From Pirellulales bacterium (GTDB taxonomy: Bacteria > Planctomycetota > Planctomycetia > Pirellulales > JAICIG01): a stretch of DNA of 44,728 nucleotides. Positions within the stretch are counted from its first letter, which is position 1, and each line of letters begins with the position of its first letter. A model generated the notes under the pieces. That model ran no database searches and had not been told where the DNA came from. It worked only from the letters and a program-made list of their open reading frames with translations. The stretch lies in contig DATLUO010000272.1 of NCBI GenBank assembly GCA_035533075.1, positions 1-44,728 of the forward strand, read 5' to 3'. A program made the position numbers and the translations under genes. Shown piece after piece: positions 17,144 to 24,073 of the stretch.

Positions 17144-19342
17144 ATGGCCGACTACCGCTCACTGGCGCTGTTCTGGACAGGCTGGTCGGTCGTGTTGTCG
17201 ATCTTGGTCACTGCCGTCGTGGCCGCGCTCGGCTTCGTCGCCTGGAGGCGCAGCGGATACCGCCGGGCCATCGGCGTTCTGGAAATCTTCCGTCTGGCGA
17301 TCGTCGTCGCCATTGCCGTCCTGCTCAATCAGCCCGAATGGGTCGAGCAGTTTCGCCCGGACCAAAAGCCGACGCTGGCCGTGCTGTGGGACGCCTCGCG
17401 CAGCATGCAGACGCGCGATGTGCTCGACCGCCGCCAGCCAAGCATGCCGCCGCGCACCCGTGCCGAGGCCGTCGCCCCACTGGCCGATCCCGCAGCCTGG
17501 CAAGCCGTCGGTGAAAAGTTGCAGGTTGTCAGCCAGCCGTTTGCCGAACCGCGCGAAGGCCACGGCACCGACATCAACGTGGCGCTCGCCCAAGCGATGG
17601 AGAAGTACGGCACGCTGCGGGGCATCGTGCTGGCCAGCGACGGCGATTGGAACGAAGGCCGCCCGCCGGTGGAAGCGGCCGGCCGGCTGCGATTGAAGAA
17701 CATTCCGGTTTATGCCGTGGCGGCCGGCAGCCCGTCGCGTCTGCCGGATGTCGAGTTGGTCAGCCTCGATCTGCCGACCTTCGGCGTGGTGGGCAAGTCG
17801 GTCCGCATCGCCTTCTCGATCGACAGTTGGCTGCCGCGCGAGCACGTGGCCAGCGTGCAGCTCGAAACGTCGTCGGGCGAGAAGCTCATCAAGGAAGTCC
17901 GCATCGCCGCGATGGGCCGCACCAACGATTGGATCGCCTGGAAGCCGGAACTGGCCGGCGATTATCGCCTGACGCTCAGCGTGCCAGTGCATCGCGACGA
18001 ATTGCTCAAAGACAACAACAGCCAATCGGCCCCCATCGCCATTCGCAACGAGCGGCTGCGCGTGTTGCTGGTCGAGTCGTATCCGCGCTGGGAATACCGC
18101 TATTTGCGGAACGCCATGTCGCGCGATCCGGGCGTGGAGCTTTCGTGCCTGCTGTTCCATCCCGGCCTGAGCAAGGTCGGCGGCGGCAACAAGGATTACA
18201 TCGCCCATTTCCCCGACCGGCTGGAAGAGCTGGCGACCTTCGACGTGGTGTTCTTGGGCGACGTGGGCCTGGGCGACGGGCAACTTACGAGTGAGCAATG
18301 CCGGCTGCTGAAAGGGCTGGTCGGGCAGCAGGCCAGCGGGCTGGTGTTCATGCCGGGCTGGCAGGGGAGGCAAAACTCGCTCTTGGAGACCGAGCTGAGC
18401 GACCTTTATCCGGTGGTGCTCGACGCCGCTCAGCCCAACGGCTGGGGTTCGAGGTCGGCCGATCATTTCGAGCTGACCGAGGCGGGCCGCCGCAGCCTGC
18501 TGACCAAGCTGGCCGACACGCAGGACGAAAACTCGGCGGTCTGGGAAGACTTGCCGGGCTTTCCGTGGTACGCGGCGGTTGTGCGGGCCAAGGCTTCGGC
18601 CGAGGTGCTGTGCGTCCACAAATCGGCCACCAATGAATATGGCCGGATTCCGCTGTTGGTGACGCGGACCTACGGCACGGGCAAGGTGCTGTTCATGGGC
18701 ACCGACGGCGCCTGGCGCTGGCGAAAGGGCGTGGAAGACAAATACCACTACCGTTTTTGGGGGCAAGTGGTACGATGGATGGCATATCAACGGAACATGG
18801 CGAAGGGCAAGACCGTGCGGCTCTACTTTCAGCCAGATCAGCCTTCGGTGCGGAGCACCATCACGTTGCACGCCAACGTGATGACGTCCGCCGGCGAGCC
18901 CGTCGAAGACGACGACGTGACGGCCAAGGTCACATCGCCCTCGGGCACGGTCGATTCCCTGCGATTCACGCACGAGGGCGACGAGTGGGGACTCTTCTCC
19001 ACTCAATACACGCCGGCCGAGGCCGGCGAGCACCGCATTTCGCTGGCCGGCAAGCGTTCGGGCGCCTCGCTCGACTCGACCTTTTTCGTGCAAGGCGCGG
19101 CGATTGAGCGCGTCGGCCATCCCGCGCGGCCGGAGGTGTTGGAAGAGATTGCCCGCGTCACGGGCGGCAAGGTGGTGCAACCCGGCGAGCTTGATACCGT
19201 GCTGCGTTCGCTCGCTGCGTTGGAGGAGCCATCGCCCGAAGTGCGGCGTCTCCAGCTTTGGAGCCATCCGGTGTTGGCGTCGATCCTCGTGGGGCTGATG
19301 AGTGTGTTTTGGGTGTGTCGAAAAGTGGTGGGGCTGGTTTGA
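17144..19342 (+). CDS. Membrane-anchored VWA / glutamine-amidotransferase-like protein
   Basis: This 732-aa protein has two N-terminal membrane segments (VVLSILVTAVVAALGFVAW, then IFRLAIVVAIAVLLNQ) and a C-terminal one (HPVLASILVGLMSVFWV). A von Willebrand A-like domain begins TLAVLWDASRSMQTRD, a variant of the DxSxS metal site; GIVLASDGDWNEG follows. A class I glutamine-amidotransferase-like region begins RVLLVESYPRWEYRYLRNAM and includes FDVVFLGDVGLGDGQLT. A beta-sandwich segment precedes the last helix. Similar proteins in planctomycetes and Bacteroidetes accompany BatA/MoxR genes; none of those lie in this window. It is the first gene of the long plus-strand block and is probably a cell-envelope scaffold. 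The function is unknown. Confidence 0.87.
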   Translation: MADYRSLALFWTGWSVVLSILVTAVVAALGFVAWRRSGYRRAIGVLEIFRLAIVVAIAVLLNQPEWVEQFRPDQKPTLAVLWDASRSMQTRDVLDRRQPSMPPRTRAEAVAPLADPAAWQAVGEKLQVVSQPFAEPREGHGTDINVALAQAMEKYGTLRGIVLASDGDWNEGRPPVEAAGRLRLKNIPVYAVAAGSPSRLPDVELVSLDLPTFGVVGKSVRIAFSIDSWLPREHVASVQLETSSGEKLIKEVRIAAMGRTNDWIAWKPELAGDYRLTLSVPVHRDELLKDNNSQSAPIAIRNERLRVLLVESYPRWEYRYLRNAMSRDPGVELSCLLFHPGLSKVGGGNKDYIAHFPDRLEELATFDVVFLGDVGLGDGQLTSEQCRLLKGLVGQQASGLVFMPGWQGRQNSLLETELSDLYPVVLDAAQPNGWGSRSADHFELTEAGRRSLLTKLADTQDENSAVWEDLPGFPWYAAVVRAKASAEVLCVHKSATNEYGRIPLLVTRTYGTGKVLFMGTDGAWRWRKGVEDKYHYRFWGQVVRWMAYQRNMAKGKTVRLYFQPDQPSVRSTITLHANVMTSAGEPVEDDDVTAKVTSPSGTVDSLRFTHEGDEWGLFSTQYTPAEAGEHRISLAGKRSGASLDSTFFVQGAAIERVGHPARPEVLEEIARVTGGKVVQPGELDTVLRSLAALEEPSPEVRRLQLWSHPVLASILVGLMSVFWVCRKVVGLV

Positions 19343-19363
19343 CCCGAGAGACGTAGGTGGACC

Positions 19364-19624
19364 TTGCCGATAATCAGCCGGTTCTTTGGCATCGCCATCC
19401 GTATGTATTACGATGATCACCCGCCGCCCCACTTTCACGCCTATTATGGCGAACAGCATGTCGTGGTGGAGATCGAAACGCTCGCTTTGCCAGAGGGGCA
19501 TTTGTCTCGCCGTATTATCGGCATGGTGCTCGAATGGGCTGCCGACCATCGCGACGAACTGATGGAGAATTGGAGCCTAGCTGACCTTCACCTTCCCCTG
19601 AACCCAATCGACCCCTTGGAATGA
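19364..19624 (+). CDS. DUF4160 domain protein
   Basis: This 86-aa protein is nearly all DUF4160: the start PIISRFFGIAIRMYYDD and the conserved HPPPHFHAYYGEQ motif are diagnostic. The start codon is TTG at 19364, about 5 bases after a GTAGGTGG Shine-Dalgarno; the family usually begins MPTIS, which fits. It begins 21 nt after the VWA gene stop and is followed 3 nt later by a DUF2442 gene. DUF4160 and DUF2442 genes are often adjacent (from memory). Their biochemical role is not established; a toxin-antitoxin-like role has no direct support here. It interrupts the cell-envelope gene block. Confidence 0.9.
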   Translation: MPIISRFFGIAIRMYYDDHPPPHFHAYYGEQHVVVEIETLALPEGHLSRRIIGMVLEWAADHRDELMENWSLADLHLPLNPIDPLE

Positions 19625-19627
19625 GAG

Positions 19628-19873
19628 ATGTACCGAATTGCTGACGTGAAAACCCTGCCGGGCTACCAGTTGCAAGTCCGATTCGAAGACGGCACGCACG
19701 GAACCGTTTCGTTAGCGGAGCGGCTGTTCGGGCCGATGTTCGAACCGTTGCGCGATTTGTCGTTCTTCGAGCAGGTCTTCATTGATGAATTCGGCGCGAT
19801 ATGCTGGCCCAATGGCGCCGATTTGGCGCCTGACGCTATCTACAAGGATCTAACCGTGAACGCGAACGAATAA
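19628..19873 (+). CDS. DUF2442 domain protein
   Basis: This 81-aa protein matches DUF2442: LPGYQLQVRFEDGTHGTVSL at the start, and FIDEFGAICWPNGADLAPDAIY near the end. It is small and soluble with no signal peptide. The ATG at 19628 comes 3 nt after the DUF4160 stop (GAATGAGAGATG), so the two are almost certainly co-translated. Members are thought to adopt a small beta-rich fold; no reaction is known. The pair lies between the VWA gene and the DUF4175-like gene, which elsewhere in the operon are tightly packed, so the insert looks acquired (inference). Confidence 0.9.
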   Translation: MYRIADVKTLPGYQLQVRFEDGTHGTVSLAERLFGPMFEPLRDLSFFEQVFIDEFGAICWPNGADLAPDAIYKDLTVNANE

Positions 19874-19902
19874 TCGCCGCCACTCCTCTCTTCTGGATAA
19901 AT

Positions 19903-20343
19903 ATGATGACGACCGACGCAGAGGAACTCGTCAACGGCCTGCCGCTCCCGTCGGCCTTGGTCGAAGCAATCCAAACTGGACGATGGGTGGCTCCTTTACT
20001 CCACAAGCTTGAAGCGGTTTTTCCGCTGGCAGCCGATGAGGGCGAGCCGATTTGTCACCCGGCGTTCTTCGATTTGGACGGGATGCAACGGGAAAACGAC
20101 GGCTGGAGCGAAGAGACGCTGCCGTCGTATTTGGGCGAAAAGGATGACAAAGTTCAGCCTGGCGATATCGACCCTAGTCAATCCATCGTCATCGCCGACC
20201 TTGGGCCCGATCGGCTTGTTGCGCTGGACTATCGCGTATCGGACGAGAATCCGCGTGTCGTTTATCTTACCGGCAACCAACAGCCCCGGTGGGTCGAGGC
20301 TGCTCCGAACGTCGAGAGTTTAATGCGCCTCTTGGGGCTATGA
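19903..20343 (+). CDS. Possible SMI1/KNR4-like (SUKH) protein
   Basis: This 146-aa soluble protein ends IVIADLGPDRLVALDYR, then PRVVYLTGNQQPRWVEAAPN and VESLMRLLGL. The order (a strand with ADLG, a strand with LALDY, then a helix ending LxxLL) resembles SUKH proteins, a fold common among immunity proteins. The N-terminal half (LPLPSALVEAIQTGRW) is less typical. The start ATGATG at 19903 has only a weak Shine-Dalgarno. It follows the DUF2442 gene by 29 nt. No toxin partner is recognisable here. A solitary SUKH-like protein could be an immunity protein or simply a ligand-binding protein. The family assignment is tentative; the gene itself looks real. Confidence 0.6.
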   Translation: MMTTDAEELVNGLPLPSALVEAIQTGRWVAPLLHKLEAVFPLAADEGEPICHPAFFDLDGMQRENDGWSEETLPSYLGEKDDKVQPGDIDPSQSIVIADLGPDRLVALDYRVSDENPRVVYLTGNQQPRWVEAAPNVESLMRLLGL

Positions 20344-20393
20344 ATAGGCCGTGCATGGGAAATGGAGTACCGAACCCGCAACTGAGGTGAAGC

Positions 20394-20579
20394 ATGCCTG
20401 GAAACAACGATGGTTTTCGTGTTCTCAAGGAGTTCAAGTGCCAAGCGGTTGCCGACCCTGCGTTGATGGGGCTGGCGCCGGCAACTGCCGTACATGGAAC
20501 GAACGAGGGCGTTCGCCTGTTGCCAGAGATCGTGGTCACCGCAGAACGTCCAGAAGATCAAGAGCCACCAAGCAATTAG
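20394..20579 (+). CDS. Possible 61-aa protein of unknown function
   Basis: A short open frame begins with ATG at 20394, four bases after a strong Shine-Dalgarno (GAGGTG). The product starts MPGNNDGFRVLKEFKCQAVA and ends VVTAERPEDQEPPSN. It has no signal peptide, membrane segment or known motif. It fills the gap between the SUKH-like gene and a heptamer array. Support rests on the ribosome site and position only, so it could be spurious. Confidence 0.35.
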   Translation: MPGNNDGFRVLKEFKCQAVADPALMGLAPATAVHGTNEGVRLLPEIVVTAERPEDQEPPSN

Positions 20580-20580
20580 C

Positions 20581-20614
20581 CCAATCCAGAATCCAAAATC
20601 GAAAATCCAAAGTT
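20581..20614. repeat. Heptamer tandem repeat (AAAATCC-like)
   Basis: About five degenerate copies of a 7-bp unit (CCAATCC, AGAATCC, AAAATCG, AAAATCC, AAAGTTC) end about 11 bases before the DUF4175-like start. The unit is the reverse complement of the GATTTTG array at 35660-35694. Confidence 0.65.
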
Positions 20615-20624
20615 CGAGCCTCCC

Positions 20625-23327
20625 ATGTCCATCACACACGTCCACAACGGTCCCCAGCTTCCTGAAACTCTGCGGGTGCAGCTTCTCGATTTCCGTCGCC
20701 GCGTGTGGTCGATCAAGACCGCCGAAGCGCTGGCTATGGCCGGTTTTGGTTTGCTGATAATGTACCTGGCGGTGTTTGTCGGCGATCGCTTTGCCGATAC
20801 GCCGGCTTGGGTGCGAGCGGTCATGCTCATGGCGGCCTTGGCCGTGTCGGGCATCGTGCCTCTGTATGCCTATCGCTGGATCTGGCGACGTCGACAGCTT
20901 CCGCAGTTGGCACGGTTGTTGAGCCGCAAGCATCCCGACATCGGCGATCAACTGCTGGGCATCATCGAGCTGGTGGAAGACAAGGACGAACAGGTGCGCT
21001 CACGGGCATTGTGCGAAGCGGCCATCGTGCAGGTCGCCCAACAGGCGTCGGGCCACGACTTCCGCCATGCCGTGCCCAAGCCGCGGCATCGCCAGTGGAG
21101 TTGGGCCTTGGCGGCGCCGGCAATGTTGGCACTCTTGGCCGCGGCCATCGCACCCGCGGCGGCCGGCAACGCCTGGCTGCGGTTCCTGGTCCCCTGGCGA
21201 AATACTCCGCGTTACACGTTCGCGGCCGTCGCAGCGGTGCCCGATCGAATGGTCGTACCGCACGGCGAGCCGTTCACCTTCGCTGTGAAACTGGCCGAGC
21301 AATCGCGCTGGCGTCCGGACGAGGCGACGGCCCGCTACGGCGAACAATCGCCGATTGCGGCGTCGCTGGCGGAGGGCGGCTACCGCTTCGATGTGCCGGC
21401 GCAGATCGACGGCGCCTGGCTGACGCTGCGCGTGGGCGACGCTTCACATCGCGTGCGCGTCGAGCCGACGTTGCGGCCTGAGTTGACGATGGTCGAAGCC
21501 CGCGTGAAGTTGCCCGATTATTTAGGCCGGCCCGGAGCGATCAAAAAAGACGTTCGCGGCGGAACGTTGTCGGTGGTGAAAGACAGCACCGTCGGCGTGA
21601 TCGCCACGGCGAACCGCGAGTTGGCCGGTGCGACAGCAACCAGTACACTAGCCCGAAGCGCAAGCGAGGCGGTCGACACCTCGCTGGCGCTTCGGGTTGG
21701 TGTGGACAGATTCTCGTTCGCGGCGCCTGAAATGGGCCTCAGCGAATCGCAGCAAGTCGAGCTACGCTGGCAAGACCACGACGGCCTGACCGGCCTGGCG
21801 CCGTTCGTGCTTTCGATCGAGGCCCGCGACGACGATCCGCCCACGGTCGCCTGTCAGAACCTGCCGCGGCTGAAGGTAGTGCTCGACAGCGAGCAGTTGA
21901 GCTTTGTGGCCATGGCGCAGGATGACTTCGGCGTGAAGCAAGTCGGCATCGAGTGGCGCGGCTTGCCCGACGAAGACCGGCCGGGACGGACGCCCGCCGA
22001 GGGCGAGCGCGTATTGTCCGCCGGCGGTCCCGACCGCGAGCTGCTGGAAGCGGCCGGCGTGTTCTGCGCCAAGGCGCTGGGCATCGAGCCGCAGGCGATC
22101 GAGCTGCGGGTATATGTGGAAGACTATTTGCCGGGCCGCGAGCGGGTCTATTCGCCCCCCTACACGCTATTTGTGCTGAACGCCGAGCAGCACGCCGCCT
22201 GGCTGGCGGAGCAGCTCGACCGCTGGCACCATCACTCGCTCGAAGTCCGCGACCGCGAGTTGCAGCTCTACGAGGCCAACAAGGAGCTGCGTGACTTGCC
22301 GGCCGGCGAACTCGACCAGCCCGAAACTCGTAAGCGCATCGAGCGGCAGGCCTCGGCCGAACGGGCCAACGGCGCCCGGCTTTCGCGGCTGGTCTCGGCG
22401 GGCGAAGACCTGGTGAGCCAGGCCGCCAAGAACCCCGATTTCGGCGTGGGCCATCTGGAAAAGTGGGCCGAGATGCTGCAGATACTCAAAGACATTTCGG
22501 CCAACCGCATGCCTTCGGTGGCCGAACTGCTGGCCGACGCTTCGGCCGCGCCGGCGGAGAGCAAGCCTTCCGGCGAGAAGCAGTCGTCCGCTCCGCAGGT
22601 CGGCCGGAACCGCGACCCAGGCACGAAGCCTGGTGGTGAAGGCAAGAAAGACGAGCCGCCCAAGCCGCCGGTTCCTTCCATCGTCGACCGTGAAAGCTCG
22701 CAGCAACCCAAAGACAAGGACGACAATGAGGAGTCGCCGCCGCCAGGCGGCGGTTCGCCTAAGTTCACGCTGCCGGTGACCACGTTGGCGGCGGGCAAAT
22801 CGAAGGGCGGCTCCTGCCCGGCTGCGAAAAAAGTCGACGAGGCGGTGCGGCAGCAGGAGGACTTGCTGGCCGAGTTCGCCAAGGTGGCCGACGAGCTGAA
22901 CCGCATTCTGGCGAATCTCGAAGGAAGCACCTTCCTCAAGCGGCTGAAGGCGGCGTCGCGCAAGGAGCTGGGAGTGGCCGAGGATCTGACGCAGCGGATC
23001 ACGGGCGACTTCGGCGTGCCGGCGAACCGGGCCTCGGAGCAGGCCCGCGAGCTGTTGCCCAAGATCGGCGAAAGCCAGGTCAAGCTGGCCGACAACGTGG
23101 GCACGATCATGGACGACATGAAAGCCTACTATGAGCGGCGGCGGATGACGAAGTTCAAGAACGTGCTCGACGAGATGGAAAAGGTCGAAGTCGTGGGCCG
23201 GCTGCGGCAGGTGAGCGACGACCTGCCGCGCGAGTCGGGCCTGTCCATCGCCCAGTGCGAGTTCTGGTCCGACACGCTCGACCGCTGGGCGGAGGACCTG
23301 GTCGATCCCGCGTCGGGCGGCACGTGA
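20625..23327 (+). CDS. DUF4175-like membrane protein, N-terminal 900 aa up to an in-frame UGA
   Basis: Two N-terminal membrane segments (AMAGFGLLIMYLAVFVGDRF and VMLMAALAVSGIVPLYAY) precede a positively charged stretch and LARLLSRKHPDIGDQLLGII. A third hydrophobic segment (ALAAPAMLALLAAAIAPAA) follows. Beta-sandwich repeats come next (PDRMVVPHGEPFTFAVKL, VEARVKLPDYLGRPGA), then a coiled-coil-rich region, a proline/lysine linker (residues about 640-715) and another helical domain. The overall plan resembles DUF4175 proteins. A UGA at 23325-23327 ends this frame, but the same frame continues open to 23939 with related helical sequence. The natural product may therefore be about 1,104 positions long by readthrough, or the gene may be broken. 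A palindromic element lies in frame at 21650-21698. Confidence 0.82.
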   Translation: MSITHVHNGPQLPETLRVQLLDFRRRVWSIKTAEALAMAGFGLLIMYLAVFVGDRFADTPAWVRAVMLMAALAVSGIVPLYAYRWIWRRRQLPQLARLLSRKHPDIGDQLLGIIELVEDKDEQVRSRALCEAAIVQVAQQASGHDFRHAVPKPRHRQWSWALAAPAMLALLAAAIAPAAAGNAWLRFLVPWRNTPRYTFAAVAAVPDRMVVPHGEPFTFAVKLAEQSRWRPDEATARYGEQSPIAASLAEGGYRFDVPAQIDGAWLTLRVGDASHRVRVEPTLRPELTMVEARVKLPDYLGRPGAIKKDVRGGTLSVVKDSTVGVIATANRELAGATATSTLARSASEAVDTSLALRVGVDRFSFAAPEMGLSESQQVELRWQDHDGLTGLAPFVLSIEARDDDPPTVACQNLPRLKVVLDSEQLSFVAMAQDDFGVKQVGIEWRGLPDEDRPGRTPAEGERVLSAGGPDRELLEAAGVFCAKALGIEPQAIELRVYVEDYLPGRERVYSPPYTLFVLNAEQHAAWLAEQLDRWHHHSLEVRDRELQLYEANKELRDLPAGELDQPETRKRIERQASAERANGARLSRLVSAGEDLVSQAAKNPDFGVGHLEKWAEMLQILKDISANRMPSVAELLADASAAPAESKPSGEKQSSAPQVGRNRDPGTKPGGEGKKDEPPKPPVPSIVDRESSQQPKDKDDNEESPPPGGGSPKFTLPVTTLAAGKSKGGSCPAAKKVDEAVRQQEDLLAEFAKVADELNRILANLEGSTFLKRLKAASRKELGVAEDLTQRITGDFGVPANRASEQARELLPKIGESQVKLADNVGTIMDDMKAYYERRRMTKFKNVLDEMEKVEVVGRLRQVSDDLPRESGLSIAQCEFWSDTLDRWAEDLVDPASGGT
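21650..21698. repeat. Palindromic element inside the DUF4175-like coding region
   Basis: Arms 21650-21669 and 21679-21698 match at 18 of 20 bases around a 9-nt loop. The arm core CCCGAAGCGC is translated in frame to peptide LARSASEAVDTSLALRVG. Unlike flanking text, it lies between two beta-sandwich segments, so it looks like a tolerated in-frame insertion. Confidence 0.65.
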
Positions 23328-23329
23328 CC

Positions 23330-23360
23330 GGGCGGCAAATCGGCCGGCAGTTTGCCGCCC
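23330..23360 (+). other. Stem-loop two bases downstream of an in-frame UGA
   Basis: GGGCGGCAAA at 23330-23339 pairs exactly with TTTGCCGCCC at 23351-23360 around an 11-nt loop. It begins 2 nt after the UGA (23325-23327). No T-run follows, so it is not an intrinsic terminator. Its position would suit a readthrough-stimulating or SECIS-like structure, but no SECIS consensus is claimed. Confidence 0.7.
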
Positions 23361-23939
23361 TCGGTCGTGTTGGAAGTGATGCAGATTCTGGAAGCCGAAA
23401 TCGCCCTGCGTGAAGAGACCCGCGTGTCCGAGCAGTCGCGGCCCGCGATGGCCGCCGACAAGTACGCCGCCGACGCCGAAAAGCTCGCCGCCACGCAACG
23501 GGAGTTGCGCGGGCGCGTCGACGCCGCCGTGAAGCGGATCGGCGAGTTGCCCGACGCCGCCGGCAATTTTGGCGGAGAGATGGGATTGTTGCAGATGGTC
23601 AGCGGCGTGATGGGGGAAGCCGCGGAGATTCTCAAGCGGCCCGACACCGGCCCGCCGGCCATTGCGGCCGAGACGGAGGTGATCGAGTTGCTGTTGCGGG
23701 CCAAGCGGTGCAACCCGAAGTCGGGCGGCGGCGGCGGCGGCACGCCCGGCGGCGGCGGCGCGGAAGATCCGGCCCAGCAACCGGCCTTGGCGCTGTTGGG
23801 CAGCGGCGCCAACGAAAAGGCGCGCCCCGACGAGCGCGACGTGCCGCAGGCCGTCGGCCAGACCGACCGCACCTTGCCTGAAGAGTTCCGCGCGGGTCTG
23901 GACGAGTATTTCAATCGTTTGGAGAGATCTCGAGAATAA
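23352..23939 (+). CDS. C-terminal continuation of the DUF4175-like protein after the UGA
   Basis: This stretch is in the same frame as 20625-23327; codons resume directly after the UGA as PGGKSAGSLPPSVVLEVMQ, with 203 aa before the TAA at 23937-23939. The sequence is helical (EIALREETRVSEQ, KYAADAEKLAATQRELRG), followed by a glycine-rich linker (GGGGGGTPGGGG) and a charged helical end (LPEEFRAGLDEYFNRLERS). The first candidate start is TTG at 23352, which lies inside the stem-loop and lacks a Shine-Dalgarno, so independent translation is unlikely. Interrupted gene, readthrough product, selenoprotein or sequencing error are all open. Confidence 0.72.
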   Translation: MPPSVVLEVMQILEAEIALREETRVSEQSRPAMAADKYAADAEKLAATQRELRGRVDAAVKRIGELPDAAGNFGGEMGLLQMVSGVMGEAAEILKRPDTGPPAIAAETEVIELLLRAKRCNPKSGGGGGGTPGGGGAEDPAQQPALALLGSGANEKARPDERDVPQAVGQTDRTLPEEFRAGLDEYFNRLERSRE

Positions 23940-23950
23940 GGCGCCCGTTT

Positions 23951-24021
23951 TGGAGTGCGGCGATTCATCGCCGCTTTCCGCCGCGGTGGAGCGACCCTTC
24001 GCGATAAATCACCGCACTCCA
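23951..24021. repeat. 71-bp element with 15-bp inverted ends
   Basis: TGGAGTGCGGCGATT at 23951-23965 and the complement of 24007-24021 match at 14 of 15 bases. A short hairpin (GCGGCGAT/ATCGCCGC) lies inside the left part at 23957-23974. It fills most of the 134-nt gap before the first paralog. Confidence 0.7.
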
Positions 24022-24073
24022 CGGAGCGCGTCGCAGAATCAACATCAATCAGGCATCCAGAAGGGAATGCACG

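Noticed and set aside
23330-23360. Stem-loop as an intrinsic terminator for the DUF4175-like gene
   Set aside because: No T-run follows, the same frame continues downstream, and the paralog operon continues on the same strand.
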